From Acetobacteraceae bacterium (lineage in GTDB: Bacteria; Pseudomonadota; Alphaproteobacteria; Acetobacterales; Acetobacteraceae): a stretch of 64,000 bases of DNA. The notes under the pieces are model-generated. The model was not told where the DNA came from. It searched no databases and saw only the letters and a program-made list of their open reading frames with translations. Positions within the stretch are counted from its first letter, which is position 1, and each line of letters begins with the position of its first letter. The translations under genes were made by a program, and so were the position numbers. Below are positions 1 to 8,442 of this stretch, one piece after another. Where the stretch lies: positions 62,001 to 126,000 of the forward strand of contig JAIXWG010000066.1 in the NCBI GenBank assembly GCA_027482245.1, in the 5' to 3' direction.

Positions 1-1
1 G

Positions 2-682
2 CTCGACCTGGATGTGGCGGTGGTCGCGGCCTATGGGCTGATCCTGCCCAAGGCGATGCTGGACGCGCCTCGGCGGGGGTGCCTGAACATCCATGCCTCC
101 CTGCTGCCACGCTGGCGCGGTGCGGGGCCGATCCAGGCGGCGATCCTGGCCGGGGACAGCGAGACCGGCATCACCATCATGCGGATGGAGGAGGGGCTGG
201 ACACCGGCCCCATGCTGCTGCGGCAAAGCGTGCCCATCGGGCCCCGCATGACGACGCCCGAACTGCACGACGCCCTGGCCGCCATCGGCGGTCCCCTGGT
301 GCTGCGGGCGCTCGACGAAATCCCGGAGCCGGTGCCGCAGCCGGAGGATGGCGTGACCTATGCCCCCAAGCTCGCCAAGCCCGATGGCCGCATCGACTGG
401 TGGCAGGATGCCGTGGCGCTGGACCGCCGCATCCGCGCCATGAACCCCTGGCCCGGCTGCTTCTTCCAGGCGGGGGAGGAAGTGATCCGCGTGCTGGCGG
501 CGGAACCCGTGGAGGCCGGGGGCCTGCCCGGCACGGTGCTGGACGGCGCGCCTACCATCGCCTGCGGCAGTGGCGCCATCCGGCTGCTCCGCCTGCAGCG
601 CGCGGGCAGGGCAGCGATGCCGGCGGCGGATTTCCTGCGCGGCTTCCCGATGCCGGTCGGCACCGTGCTCGCGCCCGCCTGA
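2..682 (+). CDS. fmt: Methionyl-tRNA formyltransferase (5' truncated by window start)
   Basis: Transfers a formyl group from 10-formyl-tetrahydrofolate to Met-tRNAfMet in the cytoplasm, making the bacterial initiator tRNA. The reading frame is open from base 2, so the N-terminus lies outside the window. The visible part carries the family core NIHASLLPRWRGAGPIQ (formyl-THF site with the Asn/His pair) and the following GITIM..EGLDTGPML segment, then the C-terminal OB-like tRNA-binding domain (YAPKLAKPDGRIDW onward). The stop codon overlaps the ATG of truA by one base (TGATG), which implies translational coupling. Identity is firm; the true start cannot be seen. Confidence 0.96.
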   Translation, partial: LDLDVAVVAAYGLILPKAMLDAPRRGCLNIHASLLPRWRGAGPIQAAILAGDSETGITIMRMEEGLDTGPMLLRQSVPIGPRMTTPELHDALAAIGGPLVLRALDEIPEPVPQPEDGVTYAPKLAKPDGRIDWWQDAVALDRRIRAMNPWPGCFFQAGEEVIRVLAAEPVEAGGLPGTVLDGAPTIACGSGAIRLLRLQRAGRAAMPAADFLRGFPMPVGTVLAPA

Positions 683-1443
683 TGCCGCGCTACGCGCTGC
701 GCCTGGAATATGAGGGTTCGGGCTTCTGCGGCTGGCAGCGGCAGGGCGACCTGCCCTCCATCCAGAAGGTGCTGGAGGAAGCCTGCGCCTTCCTGAACCA
801 CGGCGTGCTGCCGACCGCGACGGCGGCGGGGCGCACCGATGCCGGCGTCCATGCCGAAGCCGCTGTCGCCGATGTGGAACTGGCGCAGGACCTGCCGCCG
901 CACCGCATCCGGGATGCCATCAATTTCCGCACTTTGCCGCACCCCGTCGTCGTCACCGCCGCGGCGCGGGTGGCCGCTGACTGGTCCGCGCGCTTCGACT
1001 GCATCGGCCGTGGCTACCGCTACCGCATCCTCAACCGTCCCTCCCGCCCCGCGATGGAGCCGGGGAAGGTCTGGCATGTGAAGCGGCGCCTCGATGCAGG
1101 GGCGATGCATGAGGCCGCGCAGGGGCTGCTGGGGCGGCACGACTTCTCCGCCTTCCGCGCCGCCTCCTGCCAGGCGAAGTCGGCGCTGCGGACGCTGGAC
1201 CGGCTGGACGTGTCGCGGGTGGGGGAGGAGGTGGTGATCGTGGCGGAAGCGCGATCCTTCCTGCACCACCAGGTCCGCAACCTCGTCGGCACGCTGGTCG
1301 AGGTCGGCGACGGGCGGCGGCCCGTTATCTGGCCACGGGCGCTGCTGGAGGGGCGGGACCGCACCAAGGCGGGGATGACGGCGCCGCCGGACGGGCTCGT
1401 CTTCCGCTACGCGAAGTACGAGCCCGAGCCGGAGTGGGTGTAG
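682..1443 (+). CDS. truA: tRNA pseudouridine(38-40) synthase TruA
   Basis: Converts uridines 38-40 of the anticodon arm of many tRNAs to pseudouridine. The 253-residue product has the usual length and the catalytic motif GRTDAGVHA, with the nucleophilic Asp at about residue 53. The N-terminal RYALRLEYEGSGFCGWQRQ and the C-terminal SFLHHQVRNLVGTLVEVG blocks are characteristic of the family. The ATG overlaps the fmt stop codon. Only four bases separate its stop from the convergent methyltransferase gene, so there is no room for a dedicated terminator between them. Confidence 0.97.
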   Translation: MPRYALRLEYEGSGFCGWQRQGDLPSIQKVLEEACAFLNHGVLPTATAAGRTDAGVHAEAAVADVELAQDLPPHRIRDAINFRTLPHPVVVTAAARVAADWSARFDCIGRGYRYRILNRPSRPAMEPGKVWHVKRRLDAGAMHEAAQGLLGRHDFSAFRAASCQAKSALRTLDRLDVSRVGEEVVIVAEARSFLHHQVRNLVGTLVEVGDGRRPVIWPRALLEGRDRTKAGMTAPPDGLVFRYAKYEPEPEWV

Positions 1444-1447
1444 CGCC

Positions 1448-2299
1448 TCAGGCCCGCGCCTCGATGATCCAGAAGGCGCCAGGCAGCACCACGCCCTCGG
1501 GCGTCGCGAAGCTCTCGAAGTAGCGGGCCAGCCTTTCGCGGATCTCCGCGCCGTGGCGGTCCAGCACGTCGCCCGGCGCGCGGGTCAGGGGGCCGACCTG
1601 CAGGGCGAAATCGACGGCTTCCGGCACGCCGCCCTCTGCGGCGAAGACAAGGGGCAGGTCGACCGGTGTCATCGCCACGTCGCTGAAGCCCGCGGCACCG
1701 AGCAGCGCGCGGACCCGGGCGGGGTCGGACCAGCTGAACATGCCGGGGCCGTCCGGTGCTGGCGGGGCGGTGGGGGGCAGCAGGTCCCTCAGCGTCGCCA
1801 TGGGGGCGGCGGGCCAGGGGTTCTCCTTCGCGGTGCGGAAGACGCCGAAGCCGATGCGCCCGCCGGGCTTCAGCGCCCGGTGCACATTGGCCAGCGCCGC
1901 CACCGAATCGCCGAAGAACATCACGCCGAGCTGCGAGAAAGCCAGGTCGAAGCCCGCCGCCGGGAAGGGATGCGCGGCGACGTCGGCGCAGACCAGCGAG
2001 GCCTGCGCCAGCCCTGCCGCCGCGACGCGCGCGCGTGCCTGGGCGACCGGCGCGTCCCCGATATCGGCGCCCAGCACCCGGCCTTCCGCGCCGACGCGGC
2101 GGGCGAGTTCCAGCACCGAATGGCCGCTGCCGCAGCCGATATCCAGCACGCTTTCCCCGGCAGCGGGCTTCACGCGGTCCAACACCGCCAGGCCGAGGCT
2201 GCCGAAGGCGCGGTCCGTGCGGCGATGCCCCTCCGCCCAGGCGCGGGAGGCGGTGCCGCGCCAGTAATCGGCCTCGGCCGTCAGCAGGGACCGGGTCAC
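1448..2299 (-). CDS. Class I SAM-dependent methyltransferase
   Basis: Predicted S-adenosylmethionine-dependent methyltransferase of the Methyltransf_11/25 type, 283 residues. The SAM-binding motif I, VLDIGCGSG, lies at about residues 51-59, followed by an acidic strand end (LGADI) and a LKPGGRIGFGVFR post-motif typical of the fold. The start is GTG, embedded in the TGA stop of the upstream Bug-receptor gene (GTGA overlap), so the two are probably cotranslated. The substrate cannot be inferred; small molecules are more likely than tRNA because no RNA-binding extension is present. Confidence 0.8.
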   Translation of the reverse strand: MTRSLLTAEADYWRGTASRAWAEGHRRTDRAFGSLGLAVLDRVKPAAGESVLDIGCGSGHSVLELARRVGAEGRVLGADIGDAPVAQARARVAAAGLAQASLVCADVAAHPFPAAGFDLAFSQLGVMFFGDSVAALANVHRALKPGGRIGFGVFRTAKENPWPAAPMATLRDLLPPTAPPAPDGPGMFSWSDPARVRALLGAAGFSDVAMTPVDLPLVFAAEGGVPEAVDFALQVGPLTRAPGDVLDRHGAEIRERLARYFESFATPEGVVLPGAFWIIEARA

Positions 2300-3279
2300 T
2301 GGGCGGTGGTGATGTTGGCGCGGCGCAGCACGGCGGCCATGCGCGGGATCTCCGCGGCAATGAAGGCCGTGAATTCCTCCGGCGTGTTGTCCACCAGCAC
2401 GCCGCCCATGCCCTCGATCCGCTGGCGGGTGGCGGGGTCGGCGAGGGCCGCGTGGATGTCGGCGCGCAGCTTCTGCACCACGGGCGCCGGGGTGCCGCCC
2501 TGCACCAGCAGGCCGAACCAGGCGCTGGCCTCGAAGCCCGGGAAGCCCTGTTCCGCCACCGTCGGTACATCAGGGAAGCCCGGCAGCCGCGTGGCGGCGG
2601 AGACGGCGAGCGCGCGCAACTGCCCGTCCCGCACCAGCGGCCCGGCGGCGAAGGCGTTGACGAAGCTGAATTGCAGGCGCCCCGCCAGGACGTCCTGGAT
2701 CACCGCCCCCATCGCGGGATAGCCGACGCCGGTGATGTCGAGCTCCGCCATCTGCTTCAGCAGTTCCGCCCCCAGCTGGATGGAGGTGCCGGGGCCGAGA
2801 TGGCCGTAGTTGAAGGCGCCCCGCGCGGCGCGCGCGGCCGTCACCAGCTCCCCCAGGCTGCGCGGCCCGTCAGCGGCCCGCACGACCAGCAGGTTCGGCA
2901 TGCGCGCCACCAGCGTCACCGGCGCCAGATCGCGCTGCGCGTCATAGGGCAGAGGAGGTTGCATGGAGGGGCGGACGACGATCGCGGCATCGCCCGACAT
3001 GACCAGCACATGGCCATCCGGCGCGCTGCGGGCCGCGCGCTCCACGCCGATGACGCCGCCGGCGCCGGGCAGGTTCTGCACCACCACGGGCTGGCCCCAG
3101 GCCTGGCCCAGCGCCGGGCCGATCATGCGCGCGATCAGGTCGCCGCCATTCCCGGCCGCGGAGGGCACGATGATGGTGACGGGACGGTCGGGCCAGGCCC
3201 GGGCGGGGGTGGCCGCCAGGCTGGCGGAGAGGATGGCGCCGCCCAGCACGGCACGGCGCGTGGTGACGGGGATGGGCAT
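2296..3279 (-). CDS. Bug-family (TctC-type) periplasmic solute-binding receptor
   Basis: Periplasmic substrate-binding protein of the tripartite tricarboxylate transporter family (327 residues). It begins with an export signal (RRAVLGGAILSASLAATPARA) and continues with family hallmarks: WPDRPVTIIVP, the GGxxD-like loop NGGDLIARMI, and VVQNLPGAGG. No TctA/TctB genes lie next to it, which is common for orphan Bug receptors; the only tctBA pair in the window is some 50 kb away. It overlaps the downstream methyltransferase gene. The ligand, usually a carboxylate, cannot be assigned. Confidence 0.88.
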   Translation of the reverse strand: MPIPVTTRRAVLGGAILSASLAATPARAWPDRPVTIIVPSAAGNGGDLIARMIGPALGQAWGQPVVVQNLPGAGGVIGVERAARSAPDGHVLVMSGDAAIVVRPSMQPPLPYDAQRDLAPVTLVARMPNLLVVRAADGPRSLGELVTAARAARGAFNYGHLGPGTSIQLGAELLKQMAELDITGVGYPAMGAVIQDVLAGRLQFSFVNAFAAGPLVRDGQLRALAVSAATRLPGFPDVPTVAEQGFPGFEASAWFGLLVQGGTPAPVVQKLRADIHAALADPATRQRIEGMGGVLVDNTPEEFTAFIAAEIPRMAAVLRRANITTAQ

Positions 3280-3328
3280 CGGGCGGGGACTCGCGCGGTT
3301 GCGACGCGGGCAAGCCTAGGTCCCCGTC

Positions 3329-3350
3329 CCGGCGGCATCATGGCCGCCGG
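3329..3350. other. Hairpin between Ldh-family gene and Bug receptor
   Basis: Perfect 8-bp inverted repeat CCGGCGGC / GCCGCCGG with a six-base loop, in the 117-base gap between the Ldh-family gene (upstream on the minus strand) and the Bug receptor. No T-run follows on either strand, so it could be a Rho-dependent 3' end signal or an RNA-stabilising hairpin. The flanking sequence up to 3396 is AT-richer than its surroundings, but no convincing promoter was seen. Confidence 0.45.
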
Positions 3351-3396
3351 CTATACGGATAATGATGTTTCGTTCATGGATCGAGGCCCCGCCGCG

Positions 3397-4449
3397 CTAC
3401 AGCGGCTCCGGCGCCTCCAGCTCGAAGCGCTGCGCCAGCTTCGCCAGGGCGCGCGGAATGCCGGGATGGAGCGCCACGCCCTTCTCCATCGCCTCCGCTC
3501 GCCTGGCCATGGCGCGTTCGCCAGGCAGGCGGGGGGCACCCTGGCCGGGGCGGGGCGGGTTGGTGTGGACGGCATCGGCCATCCATCCGGTCTCCCGCAT
3601 GAAGGCGTCGGTGCCGCCGAACTTGGCGGGATCCAGCACCATCACCAGCACGGAGGCACCCCAGCCCGTCGGGTTGTCGGCGCGGCCATGGCCGGCGAGC
3701 GCGCTGGTCAGCGCCTCCACCAGCAGGCCCAGCGCATAGCCCTTGTGCCCGGCCTCGATCCCGCCGAGCGGCAGCAGCGTGCCGGCGGGCTCGGCCCAGA
3801 AGGCGTTGGGGTCGGTCGTCGGGTTGCCCTGGCCGTCCAGCAGCCAGGGGTGGTCGAACTGCTTCCCCTCCGCGCGCTTGCGGGCCGTCATGCCATTGGT
3901 GGTGTTGGACATGGAGACGTCGATGATCACGGGCCCGGCGGGCGTCGGCCAGGCGGCGGCCAGCGGGTTCGGCGTGTAGACGCGCCGCGTGCCGCCCCAG
4001 GGGGCGACGCTGCCGGTGGCGGGGTCGGAGCAGGTCAGGATCAGCATCCGCCCGGCCGCGGCGACCGGCGGGCCATAGGCGGCTAGCGCCCCGATGTGGT
4101 GGCAGCGCCGGATGCTGATCGCGCCCATGCCGGAACCCGCCGCCAGTTCTTGCGCCTTGTCGATGGCGCGGCGCACCAGCCAGGGGCCGGGCAGCTTGCG
4201 GCCGTCCCAGGTCTCCGCCACCGGCGTCGCCGCCACGATGTCAGGCTCCCCGCATCCGCGCATGTCGCCGCTGGCCAGGGCATCGAGGTAGGGCGTCAGC
4301 AGTGCCAGGCCATGCGTGTCATGGCCCATCAGGTCGCCTTCCAGCAGCACCTCCGCCACCGCGCGCGCCTTCTCGGGATCGAGCCCCGCGGCCGCGCAGG
4401 CGCTGATGGCGAATTGGCGCAGGCCCGCGACCTCATGCCGAACGGTCAT
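3397..4449 (-). CDS. Ldh-family (malate/L-lactate/ureidoglycolate-type) NAD(P)-dependent oxidoreductase
   Basis: Member of the type-2 malate/lactate dehydrogenase family (Ldh_2), which is unrelated to Rossmann-fold lactate dehydrogenases and oxidises 2-hydroxy acids or reduces imines such as Delta1-piperideine-2-carboxylate. The 350-residue product shows the family blocks GDLMGHDTHGL, ISIRRCHHIGALAAYG (nucleotide-binding area), a TPNPLAAAWPT segment, and GGIEAGHKGYALGLLVEAL near the C-terminus. A GGGGGAGA ribosome-binding site sits eight bases before the ATG. It lies 28 bases downstream of the membrane-protein gene. The substrate is unknown. Confidence 0.85.
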   Translation of the reverse strand: MTVRHEVAGLRQFAISACAAAGLDPEKARAVAEVLLEGDLMGHDTHGLALLTPYLDALASGDMRGCGEPDIVAATPVAETWDGRKLPGPWLVRRAIDKAQELAAGSGMGAISIRRCHHIGALAAYGPPVAAAGRMLILTCSDPATGSVAPWGGTRRVYTPNPLAAAWPTPAGPVIIDVSMSNTTNGMTARKRAEGKQFDHPWLLDGQGNPTTDPNAFWAEPAGTLLPLGGIEAGHKGYALGLLVEALTSALAGHGRADNPTGWGASVLVMVLDPAKFGGTDAFMRETGWMADAVHTNPPRPGQGAPRLPGERAMARRAEAMEKGVALHPGIPRALAKLAQRFELEAPEPL

Positions 4450-4477
4450 GCGACGTTCTCCCCCCGTTGATGGTCGT

Positions 4478-4969
4478 TCAGCCCAGCGACAGCCGCTGCG
4501 CCAGCCCGGCCAGGAACACGCCGATGAAGAGGTCGAGCAGCACCATCGCCGTCGCCCTGTTGCCGGTGAGCCCGAGCCCCACCCGCACGGTGAACCATTC
4601 CAGCCAGACGAGGTAGCCGAAACAGGCCAGCGTCAGCCCCTGTACCACCAGCCCCGTGACGCCAAGCGCGACCGGCACGGCGAGGGCGAGCCACAGCAGG
4701 TACTGGACGATGTTGATCCAGTTCCACCCCGCGATGAAGCGTGGCCAGGCGGCGCCCCGGCCCCACAGCTCCGCGATCCAGAGCGACACCAGCGGGAAGA
4801 CCACCCAGCCCAGCGCATAGGTGATGAGTTCCGCCAGCAGCGGCCGGCCCAGCACCTCGACCCCCGCGCCGGCCTGCGCCCAGCCGAAGAAGCGCAGCGC
4901 CAGGAAGGCGGGCAGGCAGATGGCGGCGGCGATGAAGGACCGCCAGGCGCCGGCCGGCGTGCCGGCCAT
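4478..4969 (-). CDS. Integral membrane protein of unknown function
   Basis: Unrecognised, strongly hydrophobic protein of about 163 residues with roughly four predicted membrane helices, for example AAAICLPAFLALRFFGW, ALGWVVFPLVSLWIAELW, YLLWLALAVPVALGVTGLV and ATAMVLLDLFIGVFLAGLA. The ATG at 4969 is chosen because GGAGGGG lies nine bases before it; an in-frame GTG at 4975 is an alternative. The frame stays open a further 37 codons upstream to a CTG at 5086, preceded by GAGGAGG, and would encode another hydrophobic stretch, so a longer product starting at a rare CTG is possible. It follows dapE closely on the same strand. Confidence 0.6.
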   Translation of the reverse strand: MAGTPAGAWRSFIAAAICLPAFLALRFFGWAQAGAGVEVLGRPLLAELITYALGWVVFPLVSLWIAELWGRGAAWPRFIAGWNWINIVQYLLWLALAVPVALGVTGLVVQGLTLACFGYLVWLEWFTVRVGLGLTGNRATAMVLLDLFIGVFLAGLAQRLSLG

Positions 4970-5082
4970 CAGCACGATCCCCTCCGGCCGCCCGCGCGCC
5001 AGCAGGGACGCCCCGGCCAGGCCGGCGGCGATCGCCAGGCGCAGCGGCGGCTCCGGCGGCGGACCCGTCGGGGCGGAACCGC

Positions 5083-6216
5083 TCAGCCGAGCACCTCCTC
5101 GATCACCCGGGCATAGAGGCGGGAGAGGGCGCGGAGTTCCTCGACCGGCGTGCGTTCATCGGCCTGGTGCATGGTGGCGCCGACGGCACCGAGTTCCGCC
5201 ACCGGGCAGTGGCGCGCCACGAAGCGGGCATCGGAGGTGCCGCCGCCTGTATCCAGCTTCGGCTCCCGCCCGCATTCCGCGCGCACGGCACGGACCAGCG
5301 CATCGACGAAGGGGCCGGGCTGCGTGAGGAAGCTCTCCCCCGAGCATTCGATGGCGAGGTCGTGGCGCGGGGCCTCCGCCTGCAGCGCCGCCTTGATGCG
5401 GGCTGTCAGGCTGGCCTCGGTGTGCAATTCGTTGAAGCGGATGTTGAGCCGCGCCGTCACGCTGCCGGGGATGACGTTGGTGGCGGGGTTGCCGACATCG
5501 ACGCTGGTGACCTGCAGGCTCGTCGGTTCGAAGAACCGCGTGCCCTGGTCGAGCGGCTCCGCCGTCAGCGCGTGAAGCACGCGGACCAGGCGGTGCACGG
5601 GGTTGTCGGCGCGCTGGGGATAGGCGGCGTGGCCCTGCGTGCCGTGCACGGTGATGGCGGCGTTCAGGCTGCCGCGGCGGCCGACCTTGATCGTGTCGCC
5701 AAGCTCCACCTTGCTGGTGGGCTCCCCCACCAGGCAGCAATCGGGGATTTCCCCCCGGTCCTTCAGCCAGCCCAGCACCTTCACCGTGCCATCCAGCGCC
5801 GGGCCTTCCTCATCCCCCGTGATGAGGAGCGACAGGCTGCCGGGCAGGTCCGGCCGGCGGTCCAGCACGGCGGCGATGGCGGCGACGAAGGCGGCGACGC
5901 CACCCTTCATGTCGGTGGCGCCCCGGCCATACAGCACGCCGTCCCGCACTTCCGCCCCGAAGGGATCGGTGGTCCAGGGCGCCTGGCCGGGCGGCACCAC
6001 GTCCGTGTGCCCGGCGAACATGAGGTGCGGGCCCTTGGTACCGCGCCGCGCATAGAGGTTCGGCGTGGTACCGAAATCGACGCGCTGGCACGCGAAGCCG
6101 AGCGGTGTCAGCGCCGCTTCCAGCACCGCCAGCGCGCCGTCATCCGCGGGAGTGACGGAGCGGCAGCGGATCAGCGCCTGGGCAAGGGGAAGGGGGTCGG
6201 CCACCGCCTCCCTCAA
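5083..6216 (-). CDS. dapE: Succinyl-diaminopimelate desuccinylase
   Basis: Hydrolyses N-succinyl-LL-2,6-diaminopimelate to LL-diaminopimelate and succinate in lysine and peptidoglycan precursor synthesis. The 377-residue M20 metallopeptidase-fold product has the dizinc ligands in FAGHTDVVPPG (His70, Asp72), GRGATDMKGG (Asp102) and GDEEGPA (Glu136/137), and the C-terminal HQADERTPVEEL segment. The first codon is TTG, overlapping the TGA of dapD (ATTGA); a GTG four codons later is an alternative start. It is cotranscribed with dapD, so consecutive succinylase-pathway steps sit together. Confidence 0.96.
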   Translation of the reverse strand: MREAVADPLPLAQALIRCRSVTPADDGALAVLEAALTPLGFACQRVDFGTTPNLYARRGTKGPHLMFAGHTDVVPPGQAPWTTDPFGAEVRDGVLYGRGATDMKGGVAAFVAAIAAVLDRRPDLPGSLSLLITGDEEGPALDGTVKVLGWLKDRGEIPDCCLVGEPTSKVELGDTIKVGRRGSLNAAITVHGTQGHAAYPQRADNPVHRLVRVLHALTAEPLDQGTRFFEPTSLQVTSVDVGNPATNVIPGSVTARLNIRFNELHTEASLTARIKAALQAEAPRHDLAIECSGESFLTQPGPFVDALVRAVRAECGREPKLDTGGGTSDARFVARHCPVAELGAVGATMHQADERTPVEELRALSRLYARVIEEVLG

Positions 6217-7049
6217 TCCCGCAGCAGGTCGTTGATGCTGGTCTTGGCGCGGGTCTTCTCGTCCACGCGCTTGACGATGACGGCGCAGTAGAGGCTGGGG
6301 CCCGGCGTGCCGTCCGGCAGCGGCTTGCCGGGCAGGGAGCCGGAGACGACGACGGAATAGGCGGGGACGCGGCCGTAGAAGATCTCGCCCGTCGCGCGGT
6401 CGATGATCTTGGTGGACATGCCGAGATAGACGCCCATGGACAGCACGCTGCCGCGTTCCACGATGACGCCTTCAGCCACTTCCGACCGCGCGCCGATGAA
6501 GCAGTCATCCTCGATGACGACGGGGTTGGCCTGGAGCGGTTCCAGCACGCCACCGATGCCGGCGCCGCCGGAGATGTGACAGTTCTTGCCGATCTGCGCG
6601 CAGGAACCGACCGTGGCCCAGGTATCCACCATGGTGCCGCTGTCGACATAGGCGCCGAGGTTCACGAAGGACGGCATCAGGATGACGTTCGGCGCGATGT
6701 AGGCGCTGCGGCGGACCACGGCGCCCGGCACGGCGCGGAAGCCCGCGGCCTTGAAGCGGTTCTCGCCCCAGCCCTCGAACTTCAGCGGCACCTTGTCATA
6801 CGCGCCGGCGGCGGTGTCCATCGGCTGGCTGTCGGACAGGCGGAAGGACATCAGCACGGCCTGCTTCAGCCACTGGTTCACCTTCCAGCCGCCATGGCCA
6901 TCGGGCTCCGCCACGCGGGCGCCACCGGAATCGAGCAGCGCGAGCGCTTCCTCCACCGCGGTGCGGTCGGCGCCATGGGTCTGCGCGTTCAGCGTGTCCC
7001 GGCGGGCCCAGAGCGCCTCGATGCGGGCCTGGAGGGCAGTCTTGTCCAT
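6213..7049 (-). CDS. dapD: 2,3,4,5-tetrahydropyridine-2,6-dicarboxylate N-succinyltransferase
   Basis: Succinyl-CoA-dependent succinylation of tetrahydrodipicolinate, the step before dapC/dapE in diaminopimelate and lysine synthesis. The 278-residue product has an N-terminal helical region and a left-handed beta-helix built of hexapeptide repeats (NVILMPSFVNLGAYVDSGTM, IGKNCHISGGAGIGG, VIEDDCFIGARSEV). ATG start. Upstream a perfect TTGACA (7116-7121, minus strand) has a poor TATGCA partner only 14 bases away, so the promoter is unresolved. It overlaps dapE and is divergent from the diguanylate cyclase gene across a 145-base gap. Confidence 0.97.
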   Translation of the reverse strand: MDKTALQARIEALWARRDTLNAQTHGADRTAVEEALALLDSGGARVAEPDGHGGWKVNQWLKQAVLMSFRLSDSQPMDTAAGAYDKVPLKFEGWGENRFKAAGFRAVPGAVVRRSAYIAPNVILMPSFVNLGAYVDSGTMVDTWATVGSCAQIGKNCHISGGAGIGGVLEPLQANPVVIEDDCFIGARSEVAEGVIVERGSVLSMGVYLGMSTKIIDRATGEIFYGRVPAYSVVVSGSLPGKPLPDGTPGPSLYCAVIVKRVDEKTRAKTSINDLLRD

Positions 7050-7194
7050 GGTGGTTCGCGTGTCCTGGCGGGGAGGGTTCGATGCGCGGGGACCATGCAT
7101 AGCGCGCCGACGCGATGTCAACGGAAGGGGGGCGGAACAGGGTACGCGCGCCGCGCTAACCGGCAATTCACCCGCCTCCCGCATCCTGCCGCAC

Positions 7195-8442
7195 ATGGAT
7201 GTCTTCCCCGATGATCGCGCCCAGTCGCTGGCATCCGCCCTGATCGACAGCCGCGCGCGCTGGCGCGACTTCGCCCTGCTGGCGGCGGATCTGGTGTTCG
7301 AGACCGATGGCGCGGGCTGCTTCACCTTCATCGGCCCGGACGACGCGCTGGGCTATCGCGCGGAGACGCTGCTGGGGCAGCCGGCCGCGCAACTGCTGTC
7401 ATCCGGCTGCGCCGCGCTGTTCCGCAGCCGCCACGCCGTGCGCGGCGCGCGGGTCTGGCTGAACCGGGCGGATGGCACGGCCACCTGCCTCGACGTCACG
7501 GTGGTGCCGCATGAGGAAGGGCTGCGCGGCGCCGCGCGGGACGTGACGGCGGAGGAGCGGATGGCGGAGGTTTCCGCCCGCGCGCTGCGCCGCGCCACCA
7601 CGCTCGGCCGCCTGCTGCGTCTCGGCCAGCGGCAGGGCGATTCGGGCGCGGCGCTGGCGGCCATCCTGCGCGCCCTGCCGGCGGCGCTGCCCGCGGTGGG
7701 CGCGGCGCTGCTGGTGCCGGAAGGGCAGGGCTGGCGCCTGGCGATGGAGGGCACCGGCCCCGTGCCGCTCGATCGCCTGCCCCCGCCCGGGGAGGCCCCG
7801 GCCGCGGGCGCGCGGCTGCTGCTGGCGGGGTCGGAGGGCGGCGCCTGCGTGGTGGCCTGGCGGGACGCGGAGCAGCCGGATTTCGATGCGGAGGACCGGG
7901 ACCTGCTGGATGCGCTCGCCATGCCGGTCGCGGGCCTGCATGCCGAAGCGCTGCGCCAGCAGGAACTGGCCCAGGCCGCGCATGGCGATGCGCTGACCGG
8001 CCTGCTGAACCGCCGCGGCTTCACCCTGGCCCTGGCCGGGCGCGTGCGGCCCGGCGCGGGGGCGCTGGTGTTCATCGACCTCGATGGCCTGAAGCCGCTG
8101 AACGACGCGCTCGGGCATGAGGCCGGGGACGCGGCGCTGCGCGGCATGGCGGAACGGCTGCGCGCCGTATGCTGGCCCGGGGATGTGGCGGCGCGGCTCG
8201 GCGGGGACGAATTCTGCCTCTGGCTGGATGGGGTGGGCGGGGAGGCCGCGGCGCTGGACCGCGCCTTGCCGCTCGGCCAGCCCGGGCCGCTGCCGGGCTG
8301 GCCGCAGGCCGGCGACTGCGCGCTGCGCGCCAGCCTCGGCATCGCGCTGCCGGCGCCGGGGGAGGATCTCGGCAGCCTGATGATGCGCGCCGATGCCGCG
8401 ATGTACCGGGTCAAACGCACCAAGGGCGGGGAGAGGCGCTGA
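7195..8442 (+). CDS. PAS-like/GGDEF diguanylate cyclase with degenerate I-site
   Basis: Cytoplasmic diguanylate cyclase (415 residues) that should make c-di-GMP from two GTP. Residues about 20-120 look like a PAS sensor (LLAADLVFETDGAGCFTFIG...GYRAETLLGQ), about 130-250 a GAF-like region, and about 260-415 a GGDEF domain. The catalytic motif is intact (LGGDEF, residues 336-340) with DALTGLLNRRGF and FIDLDGLKPLND upstream. The allosteric RxxD inhibitory site is replaced by WPGD (Trp327), so product feedback at that site is probably lost. No membrane segments. Its stop codon overlaps the start of the DUF2336 gene (TGATG). Confidence 0.88.
   Translation: MDVFPDDRAQSLASALIDSRARWRDFALLAADLVFETDGAGCFTFIGPDDALGYRAETLLGQPAAQLLSSGCAALFRSRHAVRGARVWLNRADGTATCLDVTVVPHEEGLRGAARDVTAEERMAEVSARALRRATTLGRLLRLGQRQGDSGAALAAILRALPAALPAVGAALLVPEGQGWRLAMEGTGPVPLDRLPPPGEAPAAGARLLLAGSEGGACVVAWRDAEQPDFDAEDRDLLDALAMPVAGLHAEALRQQELAQAAHGDALTGLLNRRGFTLALAGRVRPGAGALVFIDLDGLKPLNDALGHEAGDAALRGMAERLRAVCWPGDVAARLGGDEFCLWLDGVGGEAAALDRALPLGQPGPLPGWPQAGDCALRASLGIALPAPGEDLGSLMMRADAAMYRVKRTKGGERR

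Noticed and set aside
1553..4086. Long plus-strand open frames over the methyltransferase, Bug and Ldh genes
   Set aside because: They mirror three clear minus-strand genes and show no motifs.
7096..7121. Promoter for dapD: TTGACA with TATGCA
   Set aside because: The spacer is only 14 bases, too short for a sigma-70 promoter, so it is mentioned but not listed as a feature.
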